From assembly GCA_964565775.1 (NCBI GenBank), contig CAZMGB010000002.1:62001-126000 (forward strand): DNA of 64,000 nucleotides, given 5' to 3'. The first letter of the stretch is position 1, and every line of letters starts with the position of its first letter. Of the stretch, positions 35,962 to 44,654 are shown one piece after another. The notes under the pieces were generated by a model, which saw nothing but the letters and a program-made list of their open reading frames with translations, did no database searches and was not told the DNA's origin. The translations under genes were made by a program, and so were the position numbers. Source of the stretch: CAZMGB01 sp964565775 (lineage in GTDB: Bacteria; Chloroflexota; Dehalococcoidia; DSTF01; JALHUB01).

Positions 35962-36019
35962 CCCCGAAGGCCAGGCTTCAGCCTGGCGCCCTGCCAGCCT
36001 GAAGGCTGGCACTTCGGGG
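35962..36019. repeat. Three-way-junction palindrome, copy 2
   Basis: Outer arms CCCCGAAG and CTTCGGGG enclose hairpins CCAGGCTTCAGCCTGG and GCCAGCCTGAAGGCTGGC. Same three-stem design and CTTCAG/CTGAAG cores as 4040-4090, here between ispD and ispF. Confidence 0.75.
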
Positions 36020-36057
36020 ACTGGGCGGAGCAGTTTCTTCTGGCCGACCAGCGGCAC

Positions 36058-36795
36058 CTATCCCCCTGCTTTCAGCAGCGCCTCCGCCAGCGCCAGGTCC
36101 ACTGGCGTCGTGACCTTCAGATTGCGCTGTGACCCCATGTACAGCCGCACCCGGTGACCGAGCGCCTCCACAAGGGACGCGTCGTCGGTGAAGTCGCCGC
36201 GGGCGCGCTCGTGGGCCTCTCGCAGCACATCGTAGCGGAAGACCTGGGGCGTCTGCACCAGCCAGAGCCGCCCCCGATCGAGCGTCTCTCGCACCAGACC
36301 CTGCTCATCAGCCTCCTTGACTGTGTCCTGGGCGGGCAGGGCGCAGGCAGCGGCGCCCGTCTCGCGGGCCGCGGCCAACCCCTGCTCGATGAGCGACGAC
36401 GTCACCAGCGGTCGGGCACCGTCGTGGACGACGACCCAATCGTCGGGTCGCACGCCGCTCAAGACGGCGAGGCCGGCCCGCACGGAGTCCTGGCGTCGCT
36501 CTCCGCCCAGGCAGACGGCCTGCACCTTCGTGTAGCCGCCGCTCTCAACGAGGGCTGCGGCTCTGCGGCGATTTCGCTCGGAAACCACGAGGACGATGCG
36601 GTCGATGCCGGAGCACTGCTCGAAAGCGGCGAGGGAATGCGCCAGCAGCGGTGCGCCACCCAGGGTGGCAAAGAGCTTGTCGGCGCCGCCCATGCGGCTG
36701 GCGCGTCCGGCCGCGACGATGATAGCGGCAGCGCTGGCTTGGGAGGGTCTCTTGCGCTGGGCCCCGCGACGCCCGTGGCTGGCCTGAGGTGGCAC
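36058..36795 (-). CDS. ispD: 2-C-methyl-D-erythritol 4-phosphate cytidylyltransferase
   Basis: 245 residues from a GTG start 7 bases after the yacL stop. CTP-binding loop AAAIIVAAGRASRMGGADK with the Lys of the loop, and the later VHDGARPLVT, AQDTVKEA and PQVFRYDVL segments, are all standard. The first 20 residues are non-conserved, so a later start is possible. Confidence 0.95.
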   Translation of the reverse strand: MPPQASHGRRGAQRKRPSQASAAAIIVAAGRASRMGGADKLFATLGGAPLLAHSLAAFEQCSGIDRIVLVVSERNRRRAAALVESGGYTKVQAVCLGGERRQDSVRAGLAVLSGVRPDDWVVVHDGARPLVTSSLIEQGLAAARETGAAACALPAQDTVKEADEQGLVRETLDRGRLWLVQTPQVFRYDVLREAHERARGDFTDDASLVEALGHRVRLYMGSQRNLKVTTPVDLALAEALLKAGG

Positions 36796-36802
36796 GCCGC
36801 CC

Positions 36803-37843
36803 TTACTTGGGCTGGGCGAAGATCATGCGCCCAGCCACTGTCTGTAGCACCCGCGTCACCACGATGTCGAGGTCGTCGTTGAGGTGGCGGCGGCCGCCCT
36901 CCACCACTACCATCGTGCCGTCGTCCAGAAAGCCGACGCCCTGGCCCATCTCCTTGCCCTCCTGGATGATGCGGACGGCCATCTCCTCGCCGGGCAGGAC
37001 CACGGTCTTCACAGCGTTGGCGAGCAGGTTGATATTGAGGACGGGCACGCCCTCCAGCTCCGCCACCCGGTTGAGGTTGAAATCATTGGTGATGATGGGG
37101 CAGCCATAGGTGGCGGCCATCTTCACCAGCTTGCTGTCCACGTCCTGATTGTTGTCGAAGTCGACCTCGCTGATGCGGATGGGCACGGGCGACTCCTTCT
37201 GGAGCCGGTTCAGCACGTCGAGGCCGCGGCGGCCCCGGTTGCGACGCAGGGAGTCAGGCGAATCGGCGATGTGCCGGAGCTCGTCGAGGACGAAGCGAGG
37301 AACGATGAGCGTGCCCTGCACGAAGCCCGTCTCGCAGATGTCCGCGATGCGCCCGTCGATGATGGCGCTCGTGTCCATCAGGAGCTGCTCGGGGACGCGG
37401 CCCGCAGCCGGCTCGCTCCTTGCCGGAGCACGCCTCCCAAGGATCTCGACGAACGCCTCCTGGCGGCTCATCACGATCCACACGCCAAGGACGGCCGTCA
37501 GCGCGCTGACCACCGCCGGCGTCACGCTGCCGGCCGGGTCGGGCAGGGAGGTGAGAGCAGGTGTCAGCAGAGCCGCAACAATGAGCCCCGCTATCAGCCC
37601 CACGCCACCCAACGCGATCTGGGTGGCAGTGATAGCATTCCAAACGCGCCAGAGGGCACGCGCCGGCCTCCAGGTCAGATAGGGAAAGGACACGGCCCCC
37701 AGGATAGCCAGCGCTACCGGCAGCACCGTGTACAGAGCTGCCGCACCGGCACCGCCTTGATCCTGAGCAAGCCACCCGCCGAGTGCGAGTCCAGAGGCAC
37801 CGAAGGTGATAGCCCCGGCGCCGCGAAGCAGTCCGTCGATCAA
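36803..37843 (-). CDS. Membrane-anchored PIN-TRAM domain protein (YacL-like)
   Basis: 346 residues from a TTG at 37843 with GGAGG 6 bases upstream. Four membrane helices (about 10-130), then a PIN nuclease-like domain (LLMDTSAIIDGRI, DELRHIADS, IITNDFNLNRV with acidic residues in place) and a C-terminal TRAM RNA-binding domain. Homologous to Bacillus YacL. The position next to ispD-ispF and Cys genes is the same as in Firmicutes. Probable membrane-linked RNase; the target is unknown. Confidence 0.88.
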   Translation of the reverse strand: MIDGLLRGAGAITFGASGLALGGWLAQDQGGAGAAALYTVLPVALAILGAVSFPYLTWRPARALWRVWNAITATQIALGGVGLIAGLIVAALLTPALTSLPDPAGSVTPAVVSALTAVLGVWIVMSRQEAFVEILGRRAPARSEPAAGRVPEQLLMDTSAIIDGRIADICETGFVQGTLIVPRFVLDELRHIADSPDSLRRNRGRRGLDVLNRLQKESPVPIRISEVDFDNNQDVDSKLVKMAATYGCPIITNDFNLNRVAELEGVPVLNINLLANAVKTVVLPGEEMAVRIIQEGKEMGQGVGFLDDGTMVVVEGGRRHLNDDLDIVVTRVLQTVAGRMIFAQPK

Positions 37844-37983
37844 ATGAGTCCTCCCCACCCGCCCCAGGAAGAAGAGGGGCGCACCCCAGTACGCTCCTCC
37901 TGGGGGCACACCCCGCCTAACAACGCAAACCTGCCCGACGAGCCAAGGCCGACGGCACGAGGTCGATTCGACAATACATAAAC

Positions 37984-38012
37984 ATCATACCAACGACACC
38001 GAGCGGTGTAAA
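37984..38012 (-). promoter_or_regulatory. Promoter of the yacL-ispD-ispF-cysE-cysS operon
   Basis: Reading leftwards, TTTACA (38007-38012), 17 bp, TATGAT (37984-37989). Confidence 0.75.
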
Positions 38013-38025
38013 CAGCACTGGCCCC

Positions 38026-38661
38026 CTACTCCAGCAGCTTCTCTATCAGCCCGATGCCGAGGACCCCTCCGCCAGCAAGGGCAATGTCCTTCAGGATCTT
38101 GCCGGCCAGCACCGAAAAGAAGAAGCGCCAGAGAGGCATCCGCACAGCGCCGGCCGCCACGCCGACGACATCGAATACGGGGTTGGGTATGGCGGAAAAA
38201 ACGAACATCGTCAGCATGCCGTGGCGGATCATCCACCGCTCCAGCGTCTGGTAGAACGACCGCTCCCGCACGGCCGGGCTGCCGCCGTAGCCCAGTGCGT
38301 ACCCCGTAAACTCGCCCAGCGCTTCTCCAAAACCACCCACCAGGCCCACGAGAAGGAACGGCGGCAGGCCGAGGAGCGGGTTGAGGACAGTGCCGCCGCC
38401 GAGGATGGCAGCCACGCTCGGCGTCGGCAGGAGAATGGAAGCGGCCCCGATGACGCTGATGGCGAAGACGCCGATGTAGCCGTAGGTCTGGAGTCGGGTG
38501 ATGTCGACGTCGAAGTAGAAGAAGGTGAAGGCGAAGACGATGACGAGGACGACAGCGAGGCTGAGAGCTATGTACTCAAGTCGCCAGGCCAAGCGAAGTC
38601 TCTGCCTGGCGCCCAGAGACACCGCGTCGTCGACGAACGGTTCCTCGTCGGGGAGCTGCAT
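38026..38661 (-). CDS. VTT/DedA-like (SNARE-associated) membrane protein
   Basis: 211 residues from ATG 38661; an earlier ATG at 38727 adds a basic lead. Segments IGAASILLPTPSVAAILGGG and GLVGGFGEALGEFTGYALGYGG match the reentrant loop region of the VTT domain, followed by FSAIPNPVFDVVGVAAG. DedA/TVP38 relatives are lipid scramblases or flippases, for example for undecaprenyl phosphate. Which lipid is moved here is unknown. Confidence 0.8.
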   Translation of the reverse strand: MQLPDEEPFVDDAVSLGARQRLRLAWRLEYIALSLAVVLVIVFAFTFFYFDVDITRLQTYGYIGVFAISVIGAASILLPTPSVAAILGGGTVLNPLLGLPPFLLVGLVGGFGEALGEFTGYALGYGGSPAVRERSFYQTLERWMIRHGMLTMFVFSAIPNPVFDVVGVAAGAVRMPLWRFFFSVLAGKILKDIALAGGGVLGIGLIEKLLE

Positions 38662-38819
38662 CCGTATCCATTGGTCTGGGCAGCGAATTCGTAAGGGAAG
38701 CCTAACCTTCGCCCTGAGGCAAGTCAAGCCCCGAAGGGCAGGCGCGGCCGCGGTTGCGTCGGGGGCGCGGGCCCGGCTATCATAGGTTTCTCGAAAAGAG
38801 AAGTTTGACAGGCAGAAAG

Positions 38820-40757
38820 ATGCTAAATCCCGAAGGTCTGCTGCGACGGGTGAGCAGACCCGCTCGCTACAGCGGCGGCGAATGGAACTCCGTCGTCAAG
38901 GACTGGTCCGCCCTCGGCGAGCAGGCCGTGCGCATCGCCCTGGCCTACCCCGACGTCTACGACATCGGCATGTCGAACATGGGCCTGCCGATCCTGTACG
39001 ACATCCTCAACCGCCAGCCCGACGTCGTGGCCGAGCGCGTCTACGCCCCCTGGTTCGACATGGAGGCGGAGATGCGGGCGAGCGGGCTCCCCCTGTTCAG
39101 CCTGGAGACCCGCCATCCCCTGGCGGAGTTCGACGCGATCGGCTTCTCCCTCAGCTATGAGCTGACCTACACCAACATCCTGAATATGCTGGATCTGGCA
39201 GACCTGAAGGTGCAGTCGTGCGAACGAGACGACCGCTGCCCGCTCATCGTCGCGGGCGGCAGTGGCGCCCTCAATCCCGAGCCCCTCGCCGACTTCATCG
39301 ACGCCTTCTTCCTCGGCGACGGCGAAGAGGCGGTACTGGACCTGGTCGACGTGCTGCGGCGCTGGAAGAAGGAGCGCGGCGGGGCGCGGCGGGAGCTGCT
39401 GCGGCGTCTGGCCCGCGTACCCGGCGTCTACGTCCCCAGCTTCTACTCGCCGGAGTACAACGACGACGGCACGATCCGGCGGATAGCGCCGACCGATGCC
39501 GCGGCGCCTGAGCGCGTCAGGAAGCGATTCGTGCAGGCGCTGCCGGAGGCTCTCACCAGACCGATCGTCCCCTTCGTGCAGACGGTCCACGACCGCGCCG
39601 CCATCGAGATCCAGCGGGGCTGCACCCAGGGCTGCCGGTTCTGTCAGGCCGGCATGATCTACCGGCCGCGGCTGGAGCGCTCTCCCAAGGAAGTGGTGCG
39701 GGCGGCGAAAGAGCTGACCGCCAACACCGGCTACGACGAGCTGTCACTGGTCTCTCTCAGCACGACAGACCACTCTCGTATCGGGCCGATCGCGGAGGCG
39801 CTGCGGGCGGAGTTCGGCGACCGTCTGACTCTCTCCCTGCCCAGCCTGCGCGTCGACAGCTTCTCGGTGGAGATCGCGGAGCTTGTGAGCAGCCGGGGCA
39901 AGCCCAGCATCACCTTTGCGCCGGAAGCCGGCGGCCAGCGGCTTCGCAACGCCATCAACAAGCTCGTCAGCGAGGAAGACGCCCTGCGGGCCGTCGAGAA
40001 CGCCTTCGCCCGCGGCTGGACGAGCATCAAGATGTACTTCATGGTAGGACTGCCGACGGAGACGATGGACGACGTGCGGGGCATCGTCGACCTGGCGCGA
40101 AAGGCCACGGAGATCGGCCGGCGCCATCACGGCGGCCGCGCCAAGGTGCGGGTGAGCACCTCCAACTTCATCCCCAAGCCCCACACTCCGTTCCAGTGGG
40201 CAGCGCAGATGAGCCCCGAGGAGCTGAGACCGCGCCACGAACTGCTGCGGCGGGAGCTCAAGCGCGCCGGGGCAGCCTTCTCGTGGGAGGAGCCCGAGCG
40301 GAGCCTGCTCGAGGCGGTCATCTCGCGGGGCGACCGGCGGCTCGGGCGAGCCATCTACCGCGCCTGGCAGCTCGGCGCCAAGTACGACGCCTGGGACGAG
40401 AGCTACGACTGGTCGCGCTGGGAGCAGGCGATGGCAGAGGAAGGGCTGGACCCCGCCTTCTACGCCAACCGCGAGCGGGGCCTCTTCGAGACGTTTCCCT
40501 GGTCGCACATCGACATCGGCGTCACAGCCTCCTACCTGCGGGGCGAGTGGCAGCGCGCCCTCCGCGAGGAGGCAACGGGCGACTGCGCGCCCCACAAGGG
40601 GCCTTGCAACGTCTGCGGCGTCCAGAACCTGGGGGCGGAGGCCTGCCTGGTGCAGCTCGACCAGCTCGTCGAGAGCCGGCGGCGCGGCGCCAAGCCCGCC
40701 CCCCACCGACGCGCCCGACCCGAACGTCAGCACCAGCCGGTCCGCCTCAACCCGTAG
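38820..40757 (+). CDS. B12-binding-like radical SAM protein (TIGR03960-type)
   Basis: 645 residues from ATG 38820; TTGCGT-18-TATCAT lies 38 bases upstream. N-terminal region (LAYPDVYDIGMSNMG, LFSLETRHPL) is the B12-binding-like domain; radical SAM cluster CTQGCRFC (C268, C272, C275); then GLPTETMDDV and STSNFIPKPHTPFQW. Cys-rich C-terminus (CAPHKGPCNVCG) may bind another cluster or zinc. In related genomes it is fused to or next to a DUF2344 protein and an RNase G; neither is here. The reaction is unknown. Confidence 0.88.
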   Translation: MLNPEGLLRRVSRPARYSGGEWNSVVKDWSALGEQAVRIALAYPDVYDIGMSNMGLPILYDILNRQPDVVAERVYAPWFDMEAEMRASGLPLFSLETRHPLAEFDAIGFSLSYELTYTNILNMLDLADLKVQSCERDDRCPLIVAGGSGALNPEPLADFIDAFFLGDGEEAVLDLVDVLRRWKKERGGARRELLRRLARVPGVYVPSFYSPEYNDDGTIRRIAPTDAAAPERVRKRFVQALPEALTRPIVPFVQTVHDRAAIEIQRGCTQGCRFCQAGMIYRPRLERSPKEVVRAAKELTANTGYDELSLVSLSTTDHSRIGPIAEALRAEFGDRLTLSLPSLRVDSFSVEIAELVSSRGKPSITFAPEAGGQRLRNAINKLVSEEDALRAVENAFARGWTSIKMYFMVGLPTETMDDVRGIVDLARKATEIGRRHHGGRAKVRVSTSNFIPKPHTPFQWAAQMSPEELRPRHELLRRELKRAGAAFSWEEPERSLLEAVISRGDRRLGRAIYRAWQLGAKYDAWDESYDWSRWEQAMAEEGLDPAFYANRERGLFETFPWSHIDIGVTASYLRGEWQRALREEATGDCAPHKGPCNVCGVQNLGAEACLVQLDQLVESRRRGAKPAPHRRARPERQHQPVRLNP

Positions 40758-40839
40758 GCCCGGCCGGGGCAATAGCCGCAGCCCGGGGTACGGAGTGTCA
40801 GCGTAAACTAAGGGCAGCCGCTCATGCGCTCAGCGCCCC

Positions 40840-41730
40840 TCAATCAAAGGCCAGAATGTCAACGAAGATAGTTCCTCGGCCGTGTGAGAAGTTGAAGCCG
40901 AAGTTCACGTTGTCTAAGGTGCTAGTGTCAACGCCGCTGAAGCGTGAGAGCGGTATCTCAACCTTCTGCCATTCGGTCGTCACCTGGCCATTGATGTAAT
41001 CGCTAATCTGAACCTTCTTCTCAGCATCCGCCCGGCCGCTCGTGTCCTTTAGGCCCACCTCAAAGGTCTCACCGCCCTGGCTACCTCGAACCCAGAAGAC
41101 GAGAGTCGTTGCTCCCAGCTTTGCCGCGTCGAACCCGTTCAGACTAATACCCCAGCCAGCCGAGGATTGCGCGTCAGGAATGAGATAGGTGATCTGCAAG
41201 AAATCACACCGCTCAGGATTCGAGCGAATCACAGCAGCTACGTGGCCGCCGTTCTGAGCATCTCTGCGGGGGAACATGAACTCACTCTCCAGGGGTCGTA
41301 CGGTATCGAAGTTATCGATCACGCTTTTCATTTCGACGGGATCGCAGTAGCCCAGCGTGAGCGTCTTGATTTGTTCTTCTAGCACTTCATTCTGAGCTGC
41401 GAGCCTGTCTTTCTCCTCCGCAAGGCCGTTGATCTCGGTTGCCAGACTCTGAATCTCCACCTCAAGGCTTTCAATCTCCTCGGGGGGCCCTCGCTCCTCT
41501 TCGCCGGCCTCACCTCCCACAAAGATTATGCCCCACACCACGGCCGCCGCCAGAAGACAGCCCAAGAGCCCCAAGCCAACGCGCGCCGAAAGCGCCAGGT
41601 CCGAGAGAGGCATAGCAGGAAACGGCGGGCTTGGTAGCATCAGTTTGCCCACTAGAGCCATGCCGATTAGATAGACGACCAAGATCACCGGGACGCTCGC
41701 GATTAGCGCTATCAATACGATTTCTGGCAT
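40840..41730 (-). CDS. Membrane-anchored protein with coiled coil and carbohydrate-binding-like domain
   Basis: 296 residues. Two membrane helices (about 3-30 and 48-72), a coiled coil (about 82-128), then a beta-sandwich (about 135-296) with GWGISLNGFDAAKL, TLVFWVRGS and VEIPLSRFSGVDTSTL...TIFVDILAFD. This pattern is that of galactose-binding-like/CBM jelly rolls attached to glycosidases. No catalytic domain is present, so it may hold a glycan or surface polymer near the membrane. Family assignment is from memory of such domains. Confidence 0.6.
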   Translation of the reverse strand: MPEIVLIALIASVPVILVVYLIGMALVGKLMLPSPPFPAMPLSDLALSARVGLGLLGCLLAAAVVWGIIFVGGEAGEEERGPPEEIESLEVEIQSLATEINGLAEEKDRLAAQNEVLEEQIKTLTLGYCDPVEMKSVIDNFDTVRPLESEFMFPRRDAQNGGHVAAVIRSNPERCDFLQITYLIPDAQSSAGWGISLNGFDAAKLGATTLVFWVRGSQGGETFEVGLKDTSGRADAEKKVQISDYINGQVTTEWQKVEIPLSRFSGVDTSTLDNVNFGFNFSHGRGTIFVDILAFD

Positions 41731-42012
41731 CGCGTCACCTCAGTTCGGCCTCCATCCCACGCGCGTGCGATACTCCCATAGCGCGCATCCCACGTCCGCG
41801 CCAGCGGTCTCAAAACGGACATCAGCCCCTCTGTCGCAGACCACCATATTGGATAGGCAGCAAGAGAGTAGGAGAGTTCCTCGAGCCTGTCAAGCTCCAC
41901 CTTGGCACGCGCGCAAGGGCACCGACAATTACGTGCTGGTTGGAGGCCCCCGCAGGCCGAGGTGGATGCCCCGGACAACCAGAGAAGAGCTGGTCAGAGC
42001 TCTCAGGAAGTA
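41731..42012. other. Gene-free stretch upstream of the riboswitch promoter
   Basis: About 280 bp between the divergent membrane protein and the riboswitch transcript. I see no gene, repeat or recognised RNA in it. Confidence 0.55.
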
Positions 42013-42041
42013 TTGACGCCGCACCCCAGCGACGGTACCAT
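42013..42041 (+). promoter_or_regulatory. Promoter of the riboswitch-MFS transcript
   Basis: TTGACG (42013-42018), 17 bp, TACCAT (42036-42041). The predicted start lies right before the aptamer. Confidence 0.7.
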
Positions 42042-42050
42042 GAGTCCATA

Positions 42051-42185
42051 CCTGAGCGAACTGCGCCGAACCCCTCGGTCGGGGGGGCGGGGGAACCAGT
42101 ATCGGGGGTGAATTCCTCCGGACCGTTCCGGGGGAAAGGGTGAACCTTCCACCCTAACCCTGCAGCTTACCCCGCAGGCGTCGAA
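42051..42185 (+). promoter_or_regulatory. c-di-AMP riboswitch (ydaO/yuaA type)
   Basis: Conserved blocks in order: CGCCGAACCCC, GCGGGGGAACCA (42087-42098), GGGGGTGAATTCC, a variable hairpin, GGGT...ACCC, and TGCAGCTTACCCCGCAGGCG (42161-42180). These match the ydaO consensus GGAACC, GGGGTnAAT, and CAGCTAACnCCGnAGGC. GCGGGG (42087-42092) pairs with CCCCGC (42170-42175) and GCGCC (42063-42067) with GGCGT (42177-42181) to form the closing stems. c-di-AMP binding usually favours a terminator and turns the downstream gene off. Confidence 0.9.
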
Positions 42186-42214
42186 GGGCCGATAAGCATG
42201 ATTCGGCCCTTTTT
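42184..42214 (+). terminator. Riboswitch expression-platform terminator
   Basis: AAGGGCCG (42184-42191) pairs with CGGCCCTT (42204-42211), followed by a U-run (42210-42214). It begins at the 3' edge of the aptamer and lies 164 bases before the MFS start, so it would attenuate that gene. Confidence 0.85.
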
Positions 42215-42377
42215 CTTCAGCCAGCGAGGGCTACCGGTCTCGCGACACGCCCGGCGCATAGCGCGGGCGTTCAACCCATTTGACGGTGCCCCCAGCCCGA
42301 TCCCGCGCCGCCGTCCCGCGTCTCGCCGCGTCGACTTCGCCGTCGGCGAATTCGCAACTCCCCAACAGGAGCGTGCC

Positions 42378-43628
42378 ATGCGCAACCTGTGGTGGGACGG
42401 CTTCTTCGCCGAAAGCAGCGATCTCATCTGGCTCCAGTACTTCACGGTCTACGCACTCGTCCTGGGTGCCAGCGCCAGTCTCATCGGCATTCTCGCCGCC
42501 ATAGGTGGTCTGGTCGCCGCGCTGTCGATGTGGCCGGGCGCGGCCTTCGCCGAAAAGACGAAACAGCACAAGTTCATCGTTCTCTTGACGGGCGGGGGCA
42601 TAGGCCGGTTCGCCTTCCTGATCCTGGCGGCCATCCCGTGGATCGCGACCGGCAACCTCGCTCTCGGGCTGGTCACCCTTGTGGCGGTGCTGCGAGGCTT
42701 TTTCGGCAGCGTGGCCATGCCCGCATGGAACGCGTTCGTCGCCGAGTTTGTGCCTGAGCGCCTGCGCGGGCGCTACTTCTCTTCGCGGAACTTCGCCCGC
42801 CAGGTTGCCGGCTTGGGGATGACGCCGCTCGTCGGGTTTCTCATCTACAGGATCGGCGGCTTCGAGGGATGGCAGGTCGCATGGCTGATGGCGTTCGTGG
42901 TGGGCATGGTGTCCTCAGGGTTCTTCCTTCGCATTCCCAAGGATGCCGGCTCGCCTGACTCCGAGATCGAGCGCCGGCAGAGGCAGCCGGAGGGGCACCC
43001 GTCGGCTCTACGGGACCGCAACTTCCTCTGGTTCGTGGGAGCGTCGGGACTGTTCAACCTGTTTGTGATGCTGGCGGGGCCGTTCTTCGCCGTCTATCTC
43101 GTGCAGGAGCTGGGAGCGTCGACGTTGTGGGTGGGCATCACCGCGGCGGCGACGCCTCTCGGCGGCATCGTCGCCCAGCCGATTGTCGGCAAGCTCAACG
43201 ACCGGCTTGGCGCCAAGTGGCTGCTGGTGGCGAGCGGTCTGACCATCCCCGTCTTGCCCTGGCTCTGGATAATCGCGGCAGAGCCGTGGCACATCGTGTT
43301 CTTGAACCTGCTGGGTGGCGCCCTCTGGGCAGCGAATCTGCTCGCGACTTTCAATCTGGTGCTGGCGATCGCGCCGCCCGACAAGCGGGCGAGCTACTCG
43401 GGCCTGCAACAGGGTGCCGTCTTCTTCGCCAGCTTCCTTGGACCCCTGGCCGGCGGTTTCCTCATCAGCCTGCTTGGGTTTCATTTCATCTTCTTCCTCT
43501 CAGGCGCCGGCCGCGTGGTCGCGACCATACTCCTCTGGCGCCTCGTCTCATGCGACATGCCGAAGGCAGTCCGTGGCGAGGAGGCGGCGCCCCGCGGCGT
43601 GTCCGCCGTACCGGAAGTCGCGGCCTGA
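42378..43628 (+). CDS. Major facilitator superfamily transporter under c-di-AMP riboswitch control
   Basis: 416 residues from ATG 42378, chosen because AGGAG lies 6 bases upstream; the earlier ATG at 42198 is inside the terminator hairpin. Twelve predicted membrane helices; the MFS loop motif reads VPERLRGRYFSSRNFARQ between helices and KLNDRLGAKW in the second half. Starts MRNLWWDGFFAESSDL. The substrate is unknown. The riboswitch suggests a role linked to osmolyte, potassium or cell-wall balance. Confidence 0.88.
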   Translation: MRNLWWDGFFAESSDLIWLQYFTVYALVLGASASLIGILAAIGGLVAALSMWPGAAFAEKTKQHKFIVLLTGGGIGRFAFLILAAIPWIATGNLALGLVTLVAVLRGFFGSVAMPAWNAFVAEFVPERLRGRYFSSRNFARQVAGLGMTPLVGFLIYRIGGFEGWQVAWLMAFVVGMVSSGFFLRIPKDAGSPDSEIERRQRQPEGHPSALRDRNFLWFVGASGLFNLFVMLAGPFFAVYLVQELGASTLWVGITAAATPLGGIVAQPIVGKLNDRLGAKWLLVASGLTIPVLPWLWIIAAEPWHIVFLNLLGGALWAANLLATFNLVLAIAPPDKRASYSGLQQGAVFFASFLGPLAGGFLISLLGFHFIFFLSGAGRVVATILLWRLVSCDMPKAVRGEEAAPRGVSAVPEVAA

Positions 43629-43693
43629 GCCCACCTCACCCTCAGAAGGCACGTGCAGGGCAGAAATAATCAAGAAAACTCGTCCGAAGGGGC

Positions 43694-43722
43694 TTGACAA
43701 AAGCCATAGGTAAGGGTATAAA
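43694..43722 (+). promoter_or_regulatory. Promoter of the TetR-ABC operon
   Basis: TTGACA (43694-43699), 17 bp, TATAAA (43717-43722). Followed directly by two direct repeats. Confidence 0.88.
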
Positions 43723-43724
43723 AG

Positions 43725-43762
43725 AAAACGAGCATTCCCTTTTAAAAACGAACGTCCCTTTT
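43725..43762. repeat. Two direct repeats, candidate TetR operator
   Basis: AAAACGAGCATTCCCTTTT (43725-43743) and AAAACGAACGTCCCTTTT (43745-43762), 20 bp apart. Each is also a weak dyad (AAAA...TTTT). They sit between the -10 and the start of the regulator gene, where a bound repressor would block the operon. Confidence 0.6.
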
Positions 43763-43782
43763 TGCATGATCGGAGAGCTGCG

Positions 43783-44421
43783 ATGCCCAAGGTCCCGGCC
43801 CAGTACCTGGAGGCCCGCAAGAACGAGATACTGGATGCGGCCTTCGCCTGCTTCCGCCGTCGCGGTTTCCACAAGACCACGATAAAGGACATCTGCAACG
43901 AGGCGCAGCTCAGCCCCGGCGCCGTTTACCGCTACTTCCGGAGCAAGGAAGACATCATCCAGGCCGCCATCGACCGCAACACAGCGGAGCTGACCAACCT
44001 CATCGCCACCACGCGCTCCCAGGCGCCCAGCCCGGGCGAGGCGCTCGACATGATGGCGAACTACTTCTTCGGCCGCCTCCAGGAGCCGGACTTCATGCAG
44101 GACACGCGCCTCGACATCGAGACCTGGCCCGAGTTCTTGCGAGATGACCAGCTACGGGCAGGCATCGCTCGTCAGGTCGCGGCGCTCCGCGTCCTCTTCG
44201 TGCAGCTATTCAGTGAGGCGCAGGCCGAGGGGTATCTGAAGGAAGGGCCGGCACCCGAGCACCTGTTCAACCTCGTCACGGCGCTTTATCAGGGGCTGCG
44301 ACTGAACATGTTCTTCGAGCCCGAGGCCGTCGACCCTGACGCCGTGGCTCAGACTCTGGTGGAGCTACTGCGCGGGCCCAAGTCCGGCCCGGCCTCGGCG
44401 GCGCCATCGGAGGGAGACTAG
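43783..44421 (+). CDS. TetR-family transcriptional regulator
   Basis: 212 residues from ATG 43783 (GGAGAG 5 bases upstream). N-terminal HTH: RKNEILDAAFACFRRRGFHKTTIKDICNEA, SPGAVYRYFRSKEDII. The C-terminal ligand domain is TetR_C-like. First gene of a four-gene operon ending in an ABC exporter; it most likely represses this operon and responds to a substrate of the exporter. Confidence 0.92.
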   Translation: MPKVPAQYLEARKNEILDAAFACFRRRGFHKTTIKDICNEAQLSPGAVYRYFRSKEDIIQAAIDRNTAELTNLIATTRSQAPSPGEALDMMANYFFGRLQEPDFMQDTRLDIETWPEFLRDDQLRAGIARQVAALRVLFVQLFSEAQAEGYLKEGPAPEHLFNLVTALYQGLRLNMFFEPEAVDPDAVAQTLVELLRGPKSGPASAAPSEGD

Positions 44422-44423
44422 AG

Positions 44424-44639
44424 ATGTGGTATTCCCCGTTCATGTATGAGGAGTACATCCACGAGCGGACGAGGAGCCTGTCGCGCCACATGCAGGCCTG
44501 CCGCCTGGCCGAGCTGTACGGCGACCGCCCGGCGTCCCGCTGGCGACGCCTCCTGGCCCGCCGCCTCGCCTCGCTCAGCCTGCGACTGGACCAGCGGGCA
44601 GCTCTGGCCGCCCTCGAGCGCGGGCTCTTCCTGCGTTAG
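44424..44639 (+). CDS. Small basic helical protein in the ABC operon
   Basis: 71 residues of unknown family. Starts 2 bases after the TetR stop, with GGAG in reach. Aromatic N-terminus (MWYSPFMYEEYIHERTR) and Arg-rich helices (RWRRLLARRLASLSLRL). May be an accessory peptide of the exporter or simply a small unknown. Reading frame and spacing support translation, but no homology is known to me. Confidence 0.5.
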   Translation: MWYSPFMYEEYIHERTRSLSRHMQACRLAELYGDRPASRWRRLLARRLASLSLRLDQRAALAALERGLFLR

Positions 44640-44654
44640 TCCTTCGCCGCGAAG

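Noticed and set aside
42198..42377. Upstream ATG for the MFS protein at 42198
   Set aside because: It lies in the riboswitch terminator hairpin, the added residues are basic and non-conserved, and ATG 42378 has a well-spaced AGGAG.
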